Notes: generated by a model not told the origin, from the sequence alone. Positions 26,324 through 34,306 are shown, numbered from the stretch's first letter. The stretch: 64,000 bases of DNA from an uncultured Bacteroides sp. (GCF_963678845.1 NZ_OY787466.1:558001-622000); one strand, 5' to 3'. Made by a program: numbers and translations.

Positions 26324-27538
26324 ATGAAGAAGTTTGTTATCTATATATTGCTTCTGTTTGCAGGTATTCTGCAAGCAGAAGCTTGTACTACAGCCGTAAT
26401 TTCGGGTAAGTTTACCGCCGATGGTCGTCCTTTGTTGTTTAAACAACGAGATACTCATGATCCGAACAATAAATTTGAGTCGTTTACAGATGGTAAATAT
26501 CCTTATGTGGCAGTAGTCAGCACCCGTGATTCTGGTAAGAAGGGAGTGTTCGGTGGCCATAACAGTGCCGGCTTTGCCATTATCAATTCAGCATCCTACA
26601 ATCTGAATCCCGGACTGGACGGAGACGAGAAAGGACTCGATGGTTATATCATGAAACTAGCTCTGCAAACATGTGCTTCATTAGGTGATTTTGAACACTT
26701 GCTCGACAGTCTGCCACGCCCAATTCGTGCCAGCTCAAACTTTGGAGTAATTGATGCTCACGGTGGTGCGGCGTATTATGAAACAAGTGATAAGAAATAT
26801 GTGAAGTATGATGCCAATGACGAAAGTGCAGCCCCTTTTGGATATATAATCCGAACCAACTTCTCTTTCTCGGGAGACAGGGCACGTGATAAAGGACTGG
26901 CCCGCTTTGATGTAGCTTCGGAACTATTTTATCAGGCTTCTCTGAAAAAGGAAATCTCTTATCAGTTTATCCTCAAAGAAGTATCGCGCAGTCTGAAACA
27001 TGGATTAACCGGAGTCGATTTATATAATAATATACCATCGGATGGAAGTAAAGCAGTGCTGGTTCCTTTTCGTGATTTCATTCCCCGTTATCTTACAACT
27101 TCAGTTTTGGTATTTCAGGGAGTAAAAGACAAAGAACCTGCATCGCAGACTATACTTTGGTCAGTGCTGGGTTGTCCGCTCACTTCAGTTGCTGTTCCTA
27201 TTCTGGTAAACAGTAAAGGCTATTTGCCAAAGATTCTGACCTCGGAAGGAGAAGCATCAGCACCACTTTTTGACTGGGCATCCAGATTAAAGCAAAAATT
27301 GTTCCCGATAGACCGTGGAGAAGGAGAAGATTATCTTAATTTAGCGGCGTTAATTTCAAAAGACAACAAAGGAATCCTTCAGACACTTGATCCGGCAGAG
27401 AATCGCATCATTGCCGAGTCACAGAAATACATCAGCAAATGGAGAACTGAAGGAGTAAAGCCTGAAGAACTAAAGAAACTGGACGAGTGGATTGATCAAT
27501 ATTTAACCGATTATTATAAAACGACTTATAGCTTATGA
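26324..27538 (+). CDS. C45/AAT-type N-terminal-nucleophile hydrolase, secreted
   Basis: 404 residues. A signal peptide ends at QAEA and the next residue is C21 (CTTAVISG), the pattern of a Cys N-terminal-nucleophile enzyme that exposes its catalytic Cys after cleavage. Further family signatures are FKQRDTHDPNN, GGHNSAGFAIINSAS and FGVIDAHGGAAYYET, all typical of the acyl-CoA:6-APA acyltransferase/peptidase C45 and choloylglycine-hydrolase superfamily. Such enzymes cut linear amide bonds (acylated amino acids, bile-acid amides, beta-lactam side chains, small peptides). Located in the periplasm or on the surface, it would process what SusCD brings in. It overlaps the next gene by 4 bp (ATGA), implying coupling. 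The exact substrate is unknown. Confidence 0.85.
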   Translation: MKKFVIYILLLFAGILQAEACTTAVISGKFTADGRPLLFKQRDTHDPNNKFESFTDGKYPYVAVVSTRDSGKKGVFGGHNSAGFAIINSASYNLNPGLDGDEKGLDGYIMKLALQTCASLGDFEHLLDSLPRPIRASSNFGVIDAHGGAAYYETSDKKYVKYDANDESAAPFGYIIRTNFSFSGDRARDKGLARFDVASELFYQASLKKEISYQFILKEVSRSLKHGLTGVDLYNNIPSDGSKAVLVPFRDFIPRYLTTSVLVFQGVKDKEPASQTILWSVLGCPLTSVAVPILVNSKGYLPKILTSEGEASAPLFDWASRLKQKLFPIDRGEGEDYLNLAALISKDNKGILQTLDPAENRIIAESQKYISKWRTEGVKPEELKKLDEWIDQYLTDYYKTTYSL

Positions 27539-28527
27539 AAAGAAGAATTTTAGCACTAGGCATTGCAGCATTAGCCTTTACTTTGGCACATGCGCAAGAG
27601 AAAAGTACGTTGCATCTTAGTGGCACAACAAATGGAGTTTCAACAGGAAAAGTGTATCTGCACAAGTTTATAGATAAATACTATACTGTTATTGACTCGG
27701 CACGCATACAGAAAGGAACATTCTCTTTCTCAACAAAAGCAGTGCTCCCCGAAGTTTATGGTATTTCTTTAGGTACTAAAGATAGTCCTTACATGCTGTT
27801 TCTGGATAAGAATCAGATAACAATAAAGCTCGATTCTGCAGATCAGTATAGAAATACACAGGTAAATGGTTCGGCTCAGCACGCTCTTTTTGTTCAGTAT
27901 AAACAGCAGGAAGATGTGAAGATTGATCAGTTTATTAAGCAACATCCCTCTTCTATTGTGGCTGTTTACGCATTATACAGAGATTTTTCCTACAGACTGA
28001 CACCTGCCGAGATACAAGCAAATATAAAACTGCTTGCTCCGGCATTACAGAAAACAAACTATGTGCAGGTTCTCAATAATCTGATTAAAACATGGGATAA
28101 AGTAGCTGTAGGAAAGCAGGCTCCTGAATTCTCGGCAAAAACCCCTGAAGGCACAACTGTAAGCCTGTCAAACCGCCTTGGTAAAGGATACCTGCTCATT
28201 GATTTCTGGGCATCGTGGTGTTCCGGTTGCAGAAAGGAAAATCCCGGAATAGTAAAAGTCTACAATAAATACAAAGACAAAGGTTTTGATATCCTGGGCG
28301 TTTCATTGGACAGAACAAAAGATAAATGGGTAAAGGCCATAGCCGACGACCATTTGGACTGGACACAAGTATCAGAATTAAAGTTCTGGCAGAGTGATGC
28401 TGTAACCAAGTATGGCATAAGAGTGATTCCATCTAATGTTCTGGTAGATTCAAAAGGAACTATCGTTGCCAGAAACCTTTTTGGTGAAGATCTGGATAAG
28501 TTGTTATATCAGTTGTTAAGTAAGTAA
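27535..28527 (+). CDS. TlpA-like thioredoxin-fold protein with DUF4369-type N-terminus
   Basis: 330 residues with a signal peptide (ILALGIAALAFTLAHAQ). Residues ~22-120 resemble the DUF4369 beta-rich domain (VYLHKFIDKYYTVIDSARI, GTFSFSTKAVLPEVYGISLG). Residues ~190-330 form an AhpC-TSA/TlpA thioredoxin domain with the redox motif C-S-G-C in FWASWCSGCRKENP and cis-Pro region IRVIPSNVLVD. It is a periplasmic thiol-disulfide oxidoreductase, common in Bacteroidota. It is coupled to the Ntn hydrolase by an overlapping start and is the last gene of the operon, just before a terminator. With a Cys-rich leader ORF at the front of the operon, handling of a thiol- or disulfide-bearing ligand is a reasonable inference. 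Confidence 0.9.
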   Translation: MKRRILALGIAALAFTLAHAQEKSTLHLSGTTNGVSTGKVYLHKFIDKYYTVIDSARIQKGTFSFSTKAVLPEVYGISLGTKDSPYMLFLDKNQITIKLDSADQYRNTQVNGSAQHALFVQYKQQEDVKIDQFIKQHPSSIVAVYALYRDFSYRLTPAEIQANIKLLAPALQKTNYVQVLNNLIKTWDKVAVGKQAPEFSAKTPEGTTVSLSNRLGKGYLLIDFWASWCSGCRKENPGIVKVYNKYKDKGFDILGVSLDRTKDKWVKAIADDHLDWTQVSELKFWQSDAVTKYGIRVIPSNVLVDSKGTIVARNLFGEDLDKLLYQLLSK

Positions 28528-28540
28528 AGTTTGTGTAAGT

Positions 28541-28570
28541 GCCTGCTGGAAATTTCTAGCAGGCTTTTTT
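28541..28570 (+). terminator. Terminator of the SusCD-Ntn hydrolase-TlpA operon
   Basis: GCCTGCTGGA (28541-28550) pairs with TCTAGCAGGC (28555-28564) with one G-T pair and a 4-nt loop, followed by TTTTTT. Confidence 0.9.
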
Positions 28571-28576
28571 CTTTCT

Positions 28577-28722
28577 AAAAAACAAAAAATACAAAATCAT
28601 CTGCTACCTGCTACTAAAACTGAATAAATCCCTGTGTCTATAGAACTTTTAGCTAGTGGCAGATAAATTTGTGATACAAATCATCTGCTACTAAAATTCG
28701 CTATCTGCTACTAAATTCATTG
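28577..28722 (+). repeat. ~150-bp interspersed repeat R, copy 1
   Basis: Begins with the A-rich AAAAAACAAAAAATAC and carries ATCTGCTACCTGCTACTAAA, then a GGCAGATAAAT...CATCTGCTACT internal inverted repeat and more CTGCTACT units. It is clearly related to the copies at 29619-29777 (inverted) and 53889-54043. It lies just after a terminator. Non-coding, palindromic and mobile-looking (REP- or MITE-like); no transposase is associated. Confidence 0.8.
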
Positions 28723-28770
28723 TTTTTTGCTAATAAAAATTTCATCGTTTGACTTTTTATCCAGTCTCTA

Positions 28771-29328
28771 TCAATAATATTTCTCAGACCCTCGTGCTAT
28801 AATTAATTTATTAGCCTTTGTCTTTTTTATAAAGTGGTTCAATCGTTTATTAAATTCCTCCGGCCTGTTACGGGCAGCTTCGATGTATGCAAGGCGAATT
28901 CTCTTATATGAATCAGAAAAAAGACAATAGTTCTCCCACGTAACAGAATCTTTTTTGAGTTCATTGAGAATATCTGCCGGAAAAGTATATTTCTGATTGA
29001 TGATGTTTTTTATTGAATCCACTACCAGAGGATGAATCAGGTTGTTGTTGTATAACAATGCTATCCGCTCCTTATTTAATTGAGAATAAGAACTTGAAGG
29101 ATTTCTGACCGAATAGCGTTGTATTGTGCTGGTTTCTGTATAAGACCTTACAGTACTGTCAATCCATCCAAAACATAAAGCTTCCTCAACAGCATCATTA
29201 TATGACACAGATTTTATGCCCGATAATTTATTCGGGAAGATAAGCCATACCTCTCTTTGTGTTTGAAAATTGCTTTCCAGCCAATTTCTCCAGATAGATC
29301 TGTCCTCAGCTTGAAATGTCTCTATCAT
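28771..29328 (-). CDS. YdeI/OmdA-family protein
   Basis: 185 residues on the minus strand, no signal peptide. The sequence matches the YdeI/OmpD-associated family: FQAEDRSIWRNWLESNF, EVWLIFPNK, YNDAVEEALCFGWIDS and the C-terminal AYIEAARNRPEEFNKRLNHF. The molecular function of this family is not settled; relatives are linked to stress or bacteriocin tolerance. It is the only convincing complete minus-strand gene in the window. The gene and its upstream array B are enclosed by inverted copies of repeat R. A -7-like TATTTTTG lies at 29351-29358 on the minus strand. Confidence 0.88.
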   Translation of the reverse strand: MIETFQAEDRSIWRNWLESNFQTQREVWLIFPNKLSGIKSVSYNDAVEEALCFGWIDSTVRSYTETSTIQRYSVRNPSSSYSQLNKERIALLYNNNLIHPLVVDSIKNIINQKYTFPADILNELKKDSVTWENYCLFSDSYKRIRLAYIEAARNRPEEFNKRLNHFIKKTKANKLIIARGSEKYY

Positions 29329-29350
29329 ATTTAAATATATTTTATGTTTG

Positions 29351-29358
29351 CAAAAATA
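29351..29358 (-). promoter_or_regulatory. Candidate -7 box (TATTTTTG) of the YdeI-like gene
   Basis: Read on the minus strand, TATTTTTG fits TAnnTTTG, 22 bp before the start codon. A TTTG lies somewhat too far upstream (26 bp) to be a standard -33. Confidence 0.45.
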
Positions 29359-29464
29359 CGGATTATTCTCTGATTACCTTCAGGCAAATTGTAATCATCA
29401 GCCCTAAGTTTAGCTAAACTTCGGTTTACTTTTAAAAAAATCACTAGACTAATTTGTGCATCCT

Positions 29465-29536
29465 TGTACAAAAGAATGCATTCTTCTGTACAAAACAATT
29501 AATTCTTTTGTACAGAAGAAATATTTGTTTTGTACA
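29465..29536. repeat. TGTACA tetrad, array B
   Basis: TGTACA starts at 29465, 29487, 29509 and 29531, exactly 22 bp apart. Flanks are AT-rich (TTTTGTACARAA), and spacers include small palindromes (AAGAATGCATTCTT). It lies ~107 bp upstream of the YdeI-like gene's -7 box and ~370 bp upstream of the GH43 -7 box. The first unit is nearly identical to that of array C. Confidence 0.9.
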
Positions 29537-29618
29537 AGATAACATAAACATCCCGCCTGAAAAATAAAAAACTACTAGGGAGAAAATAAAAGTTCCGGTT
29601 GCATTCTTGTAAACAACA

Positions 29619-29777
29619 AAGGTGGCAAATCTAGTGGGAGATGTCTTAAATTAGTAGCAGATAAAATGTATCGAAAATTTATCTGCTACTGGCTGCAAGG
29701 CCTATAAACAGGGCTGTTTATTCAATTTTAGTAGCAGGTAGCAGTAACTTTTTATTTTTTTGTTTTTATTGAGAGTT
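29619..29777 (-). repeat. ~150-bp interspersed repeat R, copy 2 (inverted)
   Basis: Its reverse complement aligns well with copies 1 and 3 (CTGCTACCTGCTACTAAA, then CCCTGTTTATAGGCC). It holds a perfect 13-bp inverted repeat AGTAGCAGATAAA/TTTATCTGCTACT (29653-29665 with 29678-29690). Confidence 0.8.
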
Positions 29778-29907
29778 TCAACGAAGATTTCTGTAAGTAC
29801 GTAGTGCCAAACTGCTAGACTTATACCGAGAAAACAAAAATATTCTGAGGAATAGTATAATCGCGAACAGATTGCACTTTTCTTTTTTCAGATACAAATA
29901 GAAGTAG

Positions 29908-29915
29908 TATCTTTG
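29908..29915 (+). promoter_or_regulatory. Candidate -7 box (TATCTTTG) of the GH43 gene
   Basis: TATCTTTG matches the Bacteroides -7 consensus, 33 bp before the GH43 start. No convincing -33 element. Confidence 0.5.
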
Positions 29916-29948
29916 ATGCATTATTGTTAAACACAAAACCTATTATAA

Positions 29949-30935
29949 ATGAAAAGATCTGTTTTAAGTCTGCTAGCTTTCCTTATCCTTGTTGGAGTAA
30001 AAGCACATACACCCGTTATCCGTGAAAAAGATTATGCTGCTTATCTGTTTGTTTACTTTACAGGCAATACAGGCGCAGAGGAATCTGTTCGCTATGCAAT
30101 TAGTAATAACGGCTACTCATATTATGCCCTGAATGGAAATGAACCGATACTTGATTCCAAAGTAATAAGTTCAACAGGAGGCGTGCGCGATCCGCATATT
30201 TTAAGAGGAGCCGACGGCAAGACTTTCTATATGGTGCTGACTGATATGGCAGCCGTTAATGGCTGGGATTCCAATCGTGCAATGGTGTTATTGAAATCAA
30301 CCGATTTAATAAACTGGAAACATTCCGTAGTAAACATACAAAAACGCTATAAAGGTCAGGAAGATTTGAAACGTGTTTGGGCACCACAAACCATATTCGA
30401 CAAGAAAGCAGGTAAATACATGATTTACTGGTCAATGCAATATGGAGCTGGAGCAGATGTTATTTATTACGCTTACGCTAACAAAGATTTCACAGACTTG
30501 GAAGGAGAGCCAAAACCATTGTTCCTGCCAGCCAACGGAAAATCATGCATAGACGGAGACATCATTTATAAAGACGGTGCTTTTCATCTTTTCTATAAAA
30601 CAGAGGGCAATGGAAACGGAATAAAGAAGGCAACTACTCGTTCACTAACTTCAGGTAAATGGGCAGAGCAAGACGACTACAAGCAACAGACAAAAGAAGC
30701 GGTAGAAGGTGCCGGAGTCTTTAAAATGATAAACTCGAATAAATATATCCTTATGTATGATGTATACATGAAAGGAAAATACCAGTTCACAGAAAGCACA
30801 GACTTAGATCATTTTAAAGTAATTGATAGCGAGGTGAAAATGAATTTCCATCCTCGTCACGGAACTGTTATCCCTATTACCCGCAAAGAGCTGAAAGCTT
30901 TGACCGATAAGTGGGGGAAACCGGAAGGGTTGTAG
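29949..30935 (+). CDS. GH43-family glycosidase, monocistronic
   Basis: 328 residues with a signal peptide (KRSVLSLLAFLILVGVKA) and a five-bladed beta-propeller pattern. The likely catalytic set of the GH43/62 clan is visible: base D81 in GGVRDPHIL, a pKa-modulating Asp in CIDGDI (D202 or D204) and acid E253 in VEGAGVFK. GH43 enzymes remove alpha-L-arabinofuranose, beta-D-xylose or galactose from plant polysaccharides; the subfamily specificity is not readable here. It stands alone between repeat R copy 2 and the AAA/DUF4276 pair, not in either pectin operon, so its substrate cannot be deduced from context. Confidence 0.87.
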   Translation: MKRSVLSLLAFLILVGVKAHTPVIREKDYAAYLFVYFTGNTGAEESVRYAISNNGYSYYALNGNEPILDSKVISSTGGVRDPHILRGADGKTFYMVLTDMAAVNGWDSNRAMVLLKSTDLINWKHSVVNIQKRYKGQEDLKRVWAPQTIFDKKAGKYMIYWSMQYGAGADVIYYAYANKDFTDLEGEPKPLFLPANGKSCIDGDIIYKDGAFHLFYKTEGNGNGIKKATTRSLTSGKWAEQDDYKQQTKEAVEGAGVFKMINSNKYILMYDVYMKGKYQFTESTDLDHFKVIDSEVKMNFHPRHGTVIPITRKELKALTDKWGKPEGL

Positions 30936-31113
30936 GGCTTTGATTGTGAAGTGATACTAATCCATTTGTGCTTGTTAATGATATAATTGTTGATCTGGAC
31001 TCTATATCTTTAGAATATCAGAAAATGGTAAGATAAGCCTGGGCTAAAGGGGAAGATATTTCTTTTAGGACCAGTTAACCTGCCTTTTATCTTTCTTTTT
31101 ATATAAAAAACTA

Positions 31114-31121
31114 TATATTTG
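31114..31121 (+). promoter_or_regulatory. Candidate -7 box (TATATTTG) of the AAA/DUF4276 operon
   Basis: TATATTTG matches TAnnTTTG, 31 bp before the ATPase start. A single TGTACA overlaps just downstream (31123) but is not part of an array. Confidence 0.5.
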
Positions 31122-31152
31122 TTGTACAGAATCAACTTCGTAAAAAAAGATC

Positions 31153-32208
31153 ATGGATAGAATAGTAATTAAAGGATATAAGTCTTTCAAAGAACTGGAT
31201 ATTGAACTCCGCAATATTAATGTGCTTATTGGTTCCAATGGTTCCGGAAAGAGTAACTTTTTATCTTTTTTTGAGTTCCTGAATCGTCTTTACGAGCAGA
31301 AACTTCAGGAATATGTAGCCCTGAATGGTGGTGTTGAAAAGATGCTTCATAAAGGGAGTAAAATAACAGAAGAGATTAATGCAAAGATTTCTTTTGGGTA
31401 CAATGCTTATTCATTCGACCTGAAAAAAGGAGACGACTATTTTGTTTTTCTTAATGAACTAATTTGGTATAATAAGCAAGGACTTCATATTAATAAATTG
31501 CAGAATGAAGCCAAGATTAAGTCTTACACCGGCATGTCAAGAGGTGATGATATTAAAAAGTACCTGACAGATATTAAGAAATACCATTTTCACGATACAG
31601 GAAAAAATTCACCTTTTAATAAAGATAGTAATATACGTAACGATATTTATTTCCTTTATGAAAAAGGAGATAATCTGGCAGCTTATTTGTGGAGTATTCA
31701 AGATAAACACCCAATTGTTTATAACCGTATATTAAGAATGATTCAGAGCATAGCTCCTTACTTCTCTGACTTTTATTTTCATCCGGGAGCTTCTGAAACT
31801 GTTCGTTTGCAATGGCAGGATAAGTACAGTTCTACAATTTACGGTCCAACAGATTTGTCGGACGGAACATTACGCTTCATAGCTTTGGCTACACTATTTC
31901 TGCAACCTGTTTTGCCCGGTTCTATAATTATTGATGAGCCGGAATTAGGACTTCATCCATTGGCGATACAAAAACTAGCCGGCATGATAAAATCTGTTGC
32001 TGCAAAAGGTACTCAGGTAATTATTGCTACACAAAGCACTGATCTGGTAAGCTTGTTTGAACCAGACGATGTAATAACCGTAAATCAGAATAATGGAGAA
32101 ACAACATTGCAACGTTTATCAAGCACTGATCTCTCTCAGTGGTTGGAGGACTATTCTTTGGGCGATTTGTGGAAGCAAAACATTATAAAAGGGGGACAGC
32201 CGCAATGA
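31153..32208 (+). CDS. AAA (AAA_21/OLD-like) ATPase of a two-gene candidate defence module
   Basis: 351 residues, no signal peptide, cytosolic. ABC-type ATPase of the RecF/SMC-like AAA_21 group: Walker A GSNGSGKSN (27-35), the signature-like TDLSDGTLRFIALATLF, Walker B SIIIDEPELGLHP and a switch His region (IIATQSTDLVSLF). Its stop overlaps the DUF4276 start (ATGA, 32205-32208), so the two are translationally coupled. This ATPase plus a TOPRIM-like DUF4276 partner is a recurrent pairing that resembles OLD- and PARIS-like phage-defence modules, where the ATPase senses and the TOPRIM protein acts. Role here is inference. No housekeeping RecF partner is nearby. Confidence 0.85.
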   Translation: MDRIVIKGYKSFKELDIELRNINVLIGSNGSGKSNFLSFFEFLNRLYEQKLQEYVALNGGVEKMLHKGSKITEEINAKISFGYNAYSFDLKKGDDYFVFLNELIWYNKQGLHINKLQNEAKIKSYTGMSRGDDIKKYLTDIKKYHFHDTGKNSPFNKDSNIRNDIYFLYEKGDNLAAYLWSIQDKHPIVYNRILRMIQSIAPYFSDFYFHPGASETVRLQWQDKYSSTIYGPTDLSDGTLRFIALATLFLQPVLPGSIIIDEPELGLHPLAIQKLAGMIKSVAAKGTQVIIATQSTDLVSLFEPDDVITVNQNNGETTLQRLSSTDLSQWLEDYSLGDLWKQNIIKGGQPQ

Positions 32209-32858
32209 AAAGGATTATAATAATAAATGAAGGCCCAACTGAACAGGAATTTTGCAAAGATGTATTGTTTCATTATTTTTTTTCAAAGGATATCTTAATT
32301 GAAATGCCGACAATAAAATCAACTCATGGAGGCATTGTTGCCTGGGGAACGTTGAAGAAGCAGATAGAAGCGCATCTTCGGCATGATTCTACTGCTTATA
32401 TTACAACATTGTTTGATTATTATGGAATAAAGGATTCGTATAATTATCCTCGATGGCAGGAAGCTAAAAGTATTGTGGATAAAAGTGCTCGGCTCGACTT
32501 TTTGGAAGAAGCAATGCGCAGTGATTTATCCCCCGAAATTCGTGAACGTTTTATCCCTTACATGCAGTTACATGAGTTTGAAGGTTTATTGTTTTGTGAT
32601 ATAGATATCTTTAGGAATAATTTTGAACCAGAAGAAGCTAATTTAGCAGAATTGGAAAGTATTATTAATCGCTTTAATAATCCTGAAGAAATAAATAATG
32701 GTGCCACAACTGCTCCATCGAAAAGATTAGAAACATTAATTCCCGGTTATTTGAAAGTCGTGTATGGCGCTTGTCTTGCATCGGACCTTGGTCTTAATAA
32801 GATAAGAGAAAAATGCCCTAGATTCAATAGCTGGATTGATAAAATGGAATTAATTTAG
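32205..32858 (+). CDS. DUF4276-family protein (TOPRIM-like), partner of the AAA ATPase
   Basis: 217 residues from the ATG at 32205, whose ATGA overlaps the upstream stop. An in-frame start at 32139 lies inside the ATPase gene and is unlikely. DUF4276 signatures: INEGPTEQEF with E9 near the start, TLFDYYGIKD with D71, and YMQLHEFEGLLFCDIDIF at ~115. The EGPTE and FDYYG motifs resemble the acidic residues of the TOPRIM fold used by topoisomerase/OLD-type nucleases. It is therefore the likely effector of the pair. A nuclease activity is inference from fold similarity. A small unknown gene follows 11 bp later. Confidence 0.82.
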   Translation: MKRIIIINEGPTEQEFCKDVLFHYFFSKDILIEMPTIKSTHGGIVAWGTLKKQIEAHLRHDSTAYITTLFDYYGIKDSYNYPRWQEAKSIVDKSARLDFLEEAMRSDLSPEIRERFIPYMQLHEFEGLLFCDIDIFRNNFEPEEANLAELESIINRFNNPEEINNGATTAPSKRLETLIPGYLKVVYGACLASDLGLNKIREKCPRFNSWIDKMELI

Positions 32859-32869
32859 ATAGAGATTAT

Positions 32870-33184
32870 ATGGATACAGACGATTTAACCGATGAAACGT
32901 ATGAAGCAATTATATATGAAGCAGAGAGGTTTCATCATGATTTAACATTACAGTTTGGCCTTTTATCATATGATTGCGAGGATGAGGAAGAATATATAAA
33001 AGCATCTAAAAAATTAATTAAGCAGTTACTTAAATGTAAGAATTCTGAATTAGAAGATATTTTCTTTGAAGATATCCCTACCAAAATTGAACTGAATAGT
33101 GTATTGGAACGGATAATGGATAACATCTCAAAGCTAGAAAATAATACGTATAAATGTTCTCCAAATATAGATGAGAATAGATAG
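32870..33184 (+). CDS. Small acidic protein of unknown function, third gene of the AAA/DUF4276 module
   Basis: 104 residues, no signal peptide or transmembrane helix. Strongly acidic and helix-rich (MDTDDLTDETYEAIIYEAE, SYDCEDEEEYIKASKKL, DIFFEDIPTKIELNSV). I do not recognise the family. It starts 11 bp after the DUF4276 stop and precedes the PhzF-like gene by 35 bp, so it is probably cotranscribed with the ATPase pair. Its size and charge would suit an accessory or antitoxin-like component, but nothing in the sequence proves this. Confidence 0.7.
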   Translation: MDTDDLTDETYEAIIYEAERFHHDLTLQFGLLSYDCEDEEEYIKASKKLIKQLLKCKNSELEDIFFEDIPTKIELNSVLERIMDNISKLENNTYKCSPNIDENR

Positions 33185-33219
33185 AAAAGCATTATATCAG
33201 ATAAGAAAGTAAAAAGTTT

Positions 33220-34248
33220 ATGGCAGACAATTATTTAGAAAATCAATACGAGCAATACCAGGCTAGAAAGGCAGCATGGGAGAAAGCTTGCAAATACGGT
33301 ATAAAGAAAACAACTACAGCTAATCAGGCGAAATCAGAAAAACCGTTTGTAGCTTCTGAAACTGATACTAAGAAACGATTTACTTACAGAAAACTGGATG
33401 CATTTACAAGCGGAAAGTCAAAAGGGAATCCTGCCGCCTGTCTGTACCTTGAAAAAGATCAGCAATTAACAGAAGAAGAGATGCTGATCATAGCAAAAGA
33501 CCATAAAGGATTTGTGTCCGAAGTAGTTTATTGCAGGCCGCTTGCTGATAATGCATACAGATTGCGTTACTACTCTTCCGAATGTGAAGTGGAATTCTGC
33601 GGACACGGAACCATTGCGTGTATGTACAATCTCATAAATAGTAATAAGGAACTGGCAGAGGTAAAGGAAATCACCATTAAAACCAATAAAGGAGATTTGA
33701 AAGTATATAACGAACTCCAGTCTCTTGATGCAGTATTTATAACAGCTCCCGATCCTGAATATCTTGATGTGAAACCGAACCTCGCAGATATAGCTTCTAC
33801 TCTTGGAACCTCACCAGAAGCCATCGATCAGCAACACCCTATTATGTTGATTGATGCCGGCTTAAGAACATTAATCATTCCGATTACAGATTTAGATAAC
33901 ATTCTTGGTCTATTTCCTGATGAACTAAAGTTGAAAGAATTCTGCGTTAATAACGATATAGATATAATACTCGTTTTCACCAATGACGTAGCTGATAAAT
34001 CAAATAAAATCAGAACCCGTGTCTTTGCTCCTAAATTCGGTTACCTTGAAGATCCCGCAACTGGTTCCGGCAATTCTGCAATGGGATATTACATGCTGAA
34101 GAATGGACTTTGGGATGGTCAACCTGTTTCAATAGAACAGAACGGAGAAAAGGAACTTTTTAATGTTGTGAAGCTTAAGGCTGTAGATGGTAAAGTTCTT
34201 TTTGGTGGTAATGCTGTTGTTAAGATTGAGGGGGAGTACAGCTTCTAG
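33220..34248 (+). CDS. PhzF-family isomerase-like protein with N-terminal extension
   Basis: 342 residues. From residue ~46 a full PhzF domain is seen: RKLDAFTSGKSKGNPAACLYL, the glutamate-containing EVVYCRPL region, CGHGTIACMYN and EDPATGSGNSAMGYYML. PhzF-like proteins have a diaminopimelate-epimerase fold and catalyse isomerisations; most members outside phenazine producers have no known substrate, and no phenazine genes are here. The first ~45 residues (MADNYLENQYEQYQARKAAW) are an extra charged helical segment not needed for the fold. Cytosolic. It may share the transcript with the small gene upstream; a terminator follows. Its link to the defence-like neighbours is unclear. Confidence 0.88.
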   Translation: MADNYLENQYEQYQARKAAWEKACKYGIKKTTTANQAKSEKPFVASETDTKKRFTYRKLDAFTSGKSKGNPAACLYLEKDQQLTEEEMLIIAKDHKGFVSEVVYCRPLADNAYRLRYYSSECEVEFCGHGTIACMYNLINSNKELAEVKEITIKTNKGDLKVYNELQSLDAVFITAPDPEYLDVKPNLADIASTLGTSPEAIDQQHPIMLIDAGLRTLIIPITDLDNILGLFPDELKLKEFCVNNDIDIILVFTNDVADKSNKIRTRVFAPKFGYLEDPATGSGNSAMGYYMLKNGLWDGQPVSIEQNGEKELFNVVKLKAVDGKVLFGGNAVVKIEGEYSF

Positions 34249-34271
34249 CTTATTTAAAATATATAAAACAG

Positions 34272-34306
34272 GAAAGTGTAATATGCAGAATATTGCACTT
34301 TTTTGT
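34272..34306 (+). terminator. Terminator after the PhzF-like gene
   Basis: AGTGTAATAT (34275-34284) pairs with ATATTGCACT (34290-34299) with one G-T pair, then a T-rich tail. The loop is 5 nt. Confidence 0.75.

Larger units (their letters stand above)
29329..29948. other. Divergent intergenic region with TGTACA array B and repeat R copy 2
   Basis: This 620-bp gap between the YdeI-like gene (minus) and GH43 (plus) contains a minus-strand -7 box, array B, an inverted R copy and a plus-strand -7 box. No additional gene is seen. Confidence 0.75.

Noticed and set aside
31123..31128. Single TGTACA next to the AAA/DUF4276 promoter as a fifth array
   Set aside because: Only one site with no neighbours at 22 bp. 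A hexamer is expected many times by chance in 64 kb.
32139..32204. Longer DUF4276 start at 32139
   Set aside because: It lies deep in the ATPase gene, and the ATG at 32205 forms a classic ATGA overlap and begins right before the conserved motif.
33220..34248. PhzF-like gene as evidence of phenazine synthesis
   Set aside because: None of the other phenazine genes is nearby and most PhzF-like proteins are not involved in that pathway.
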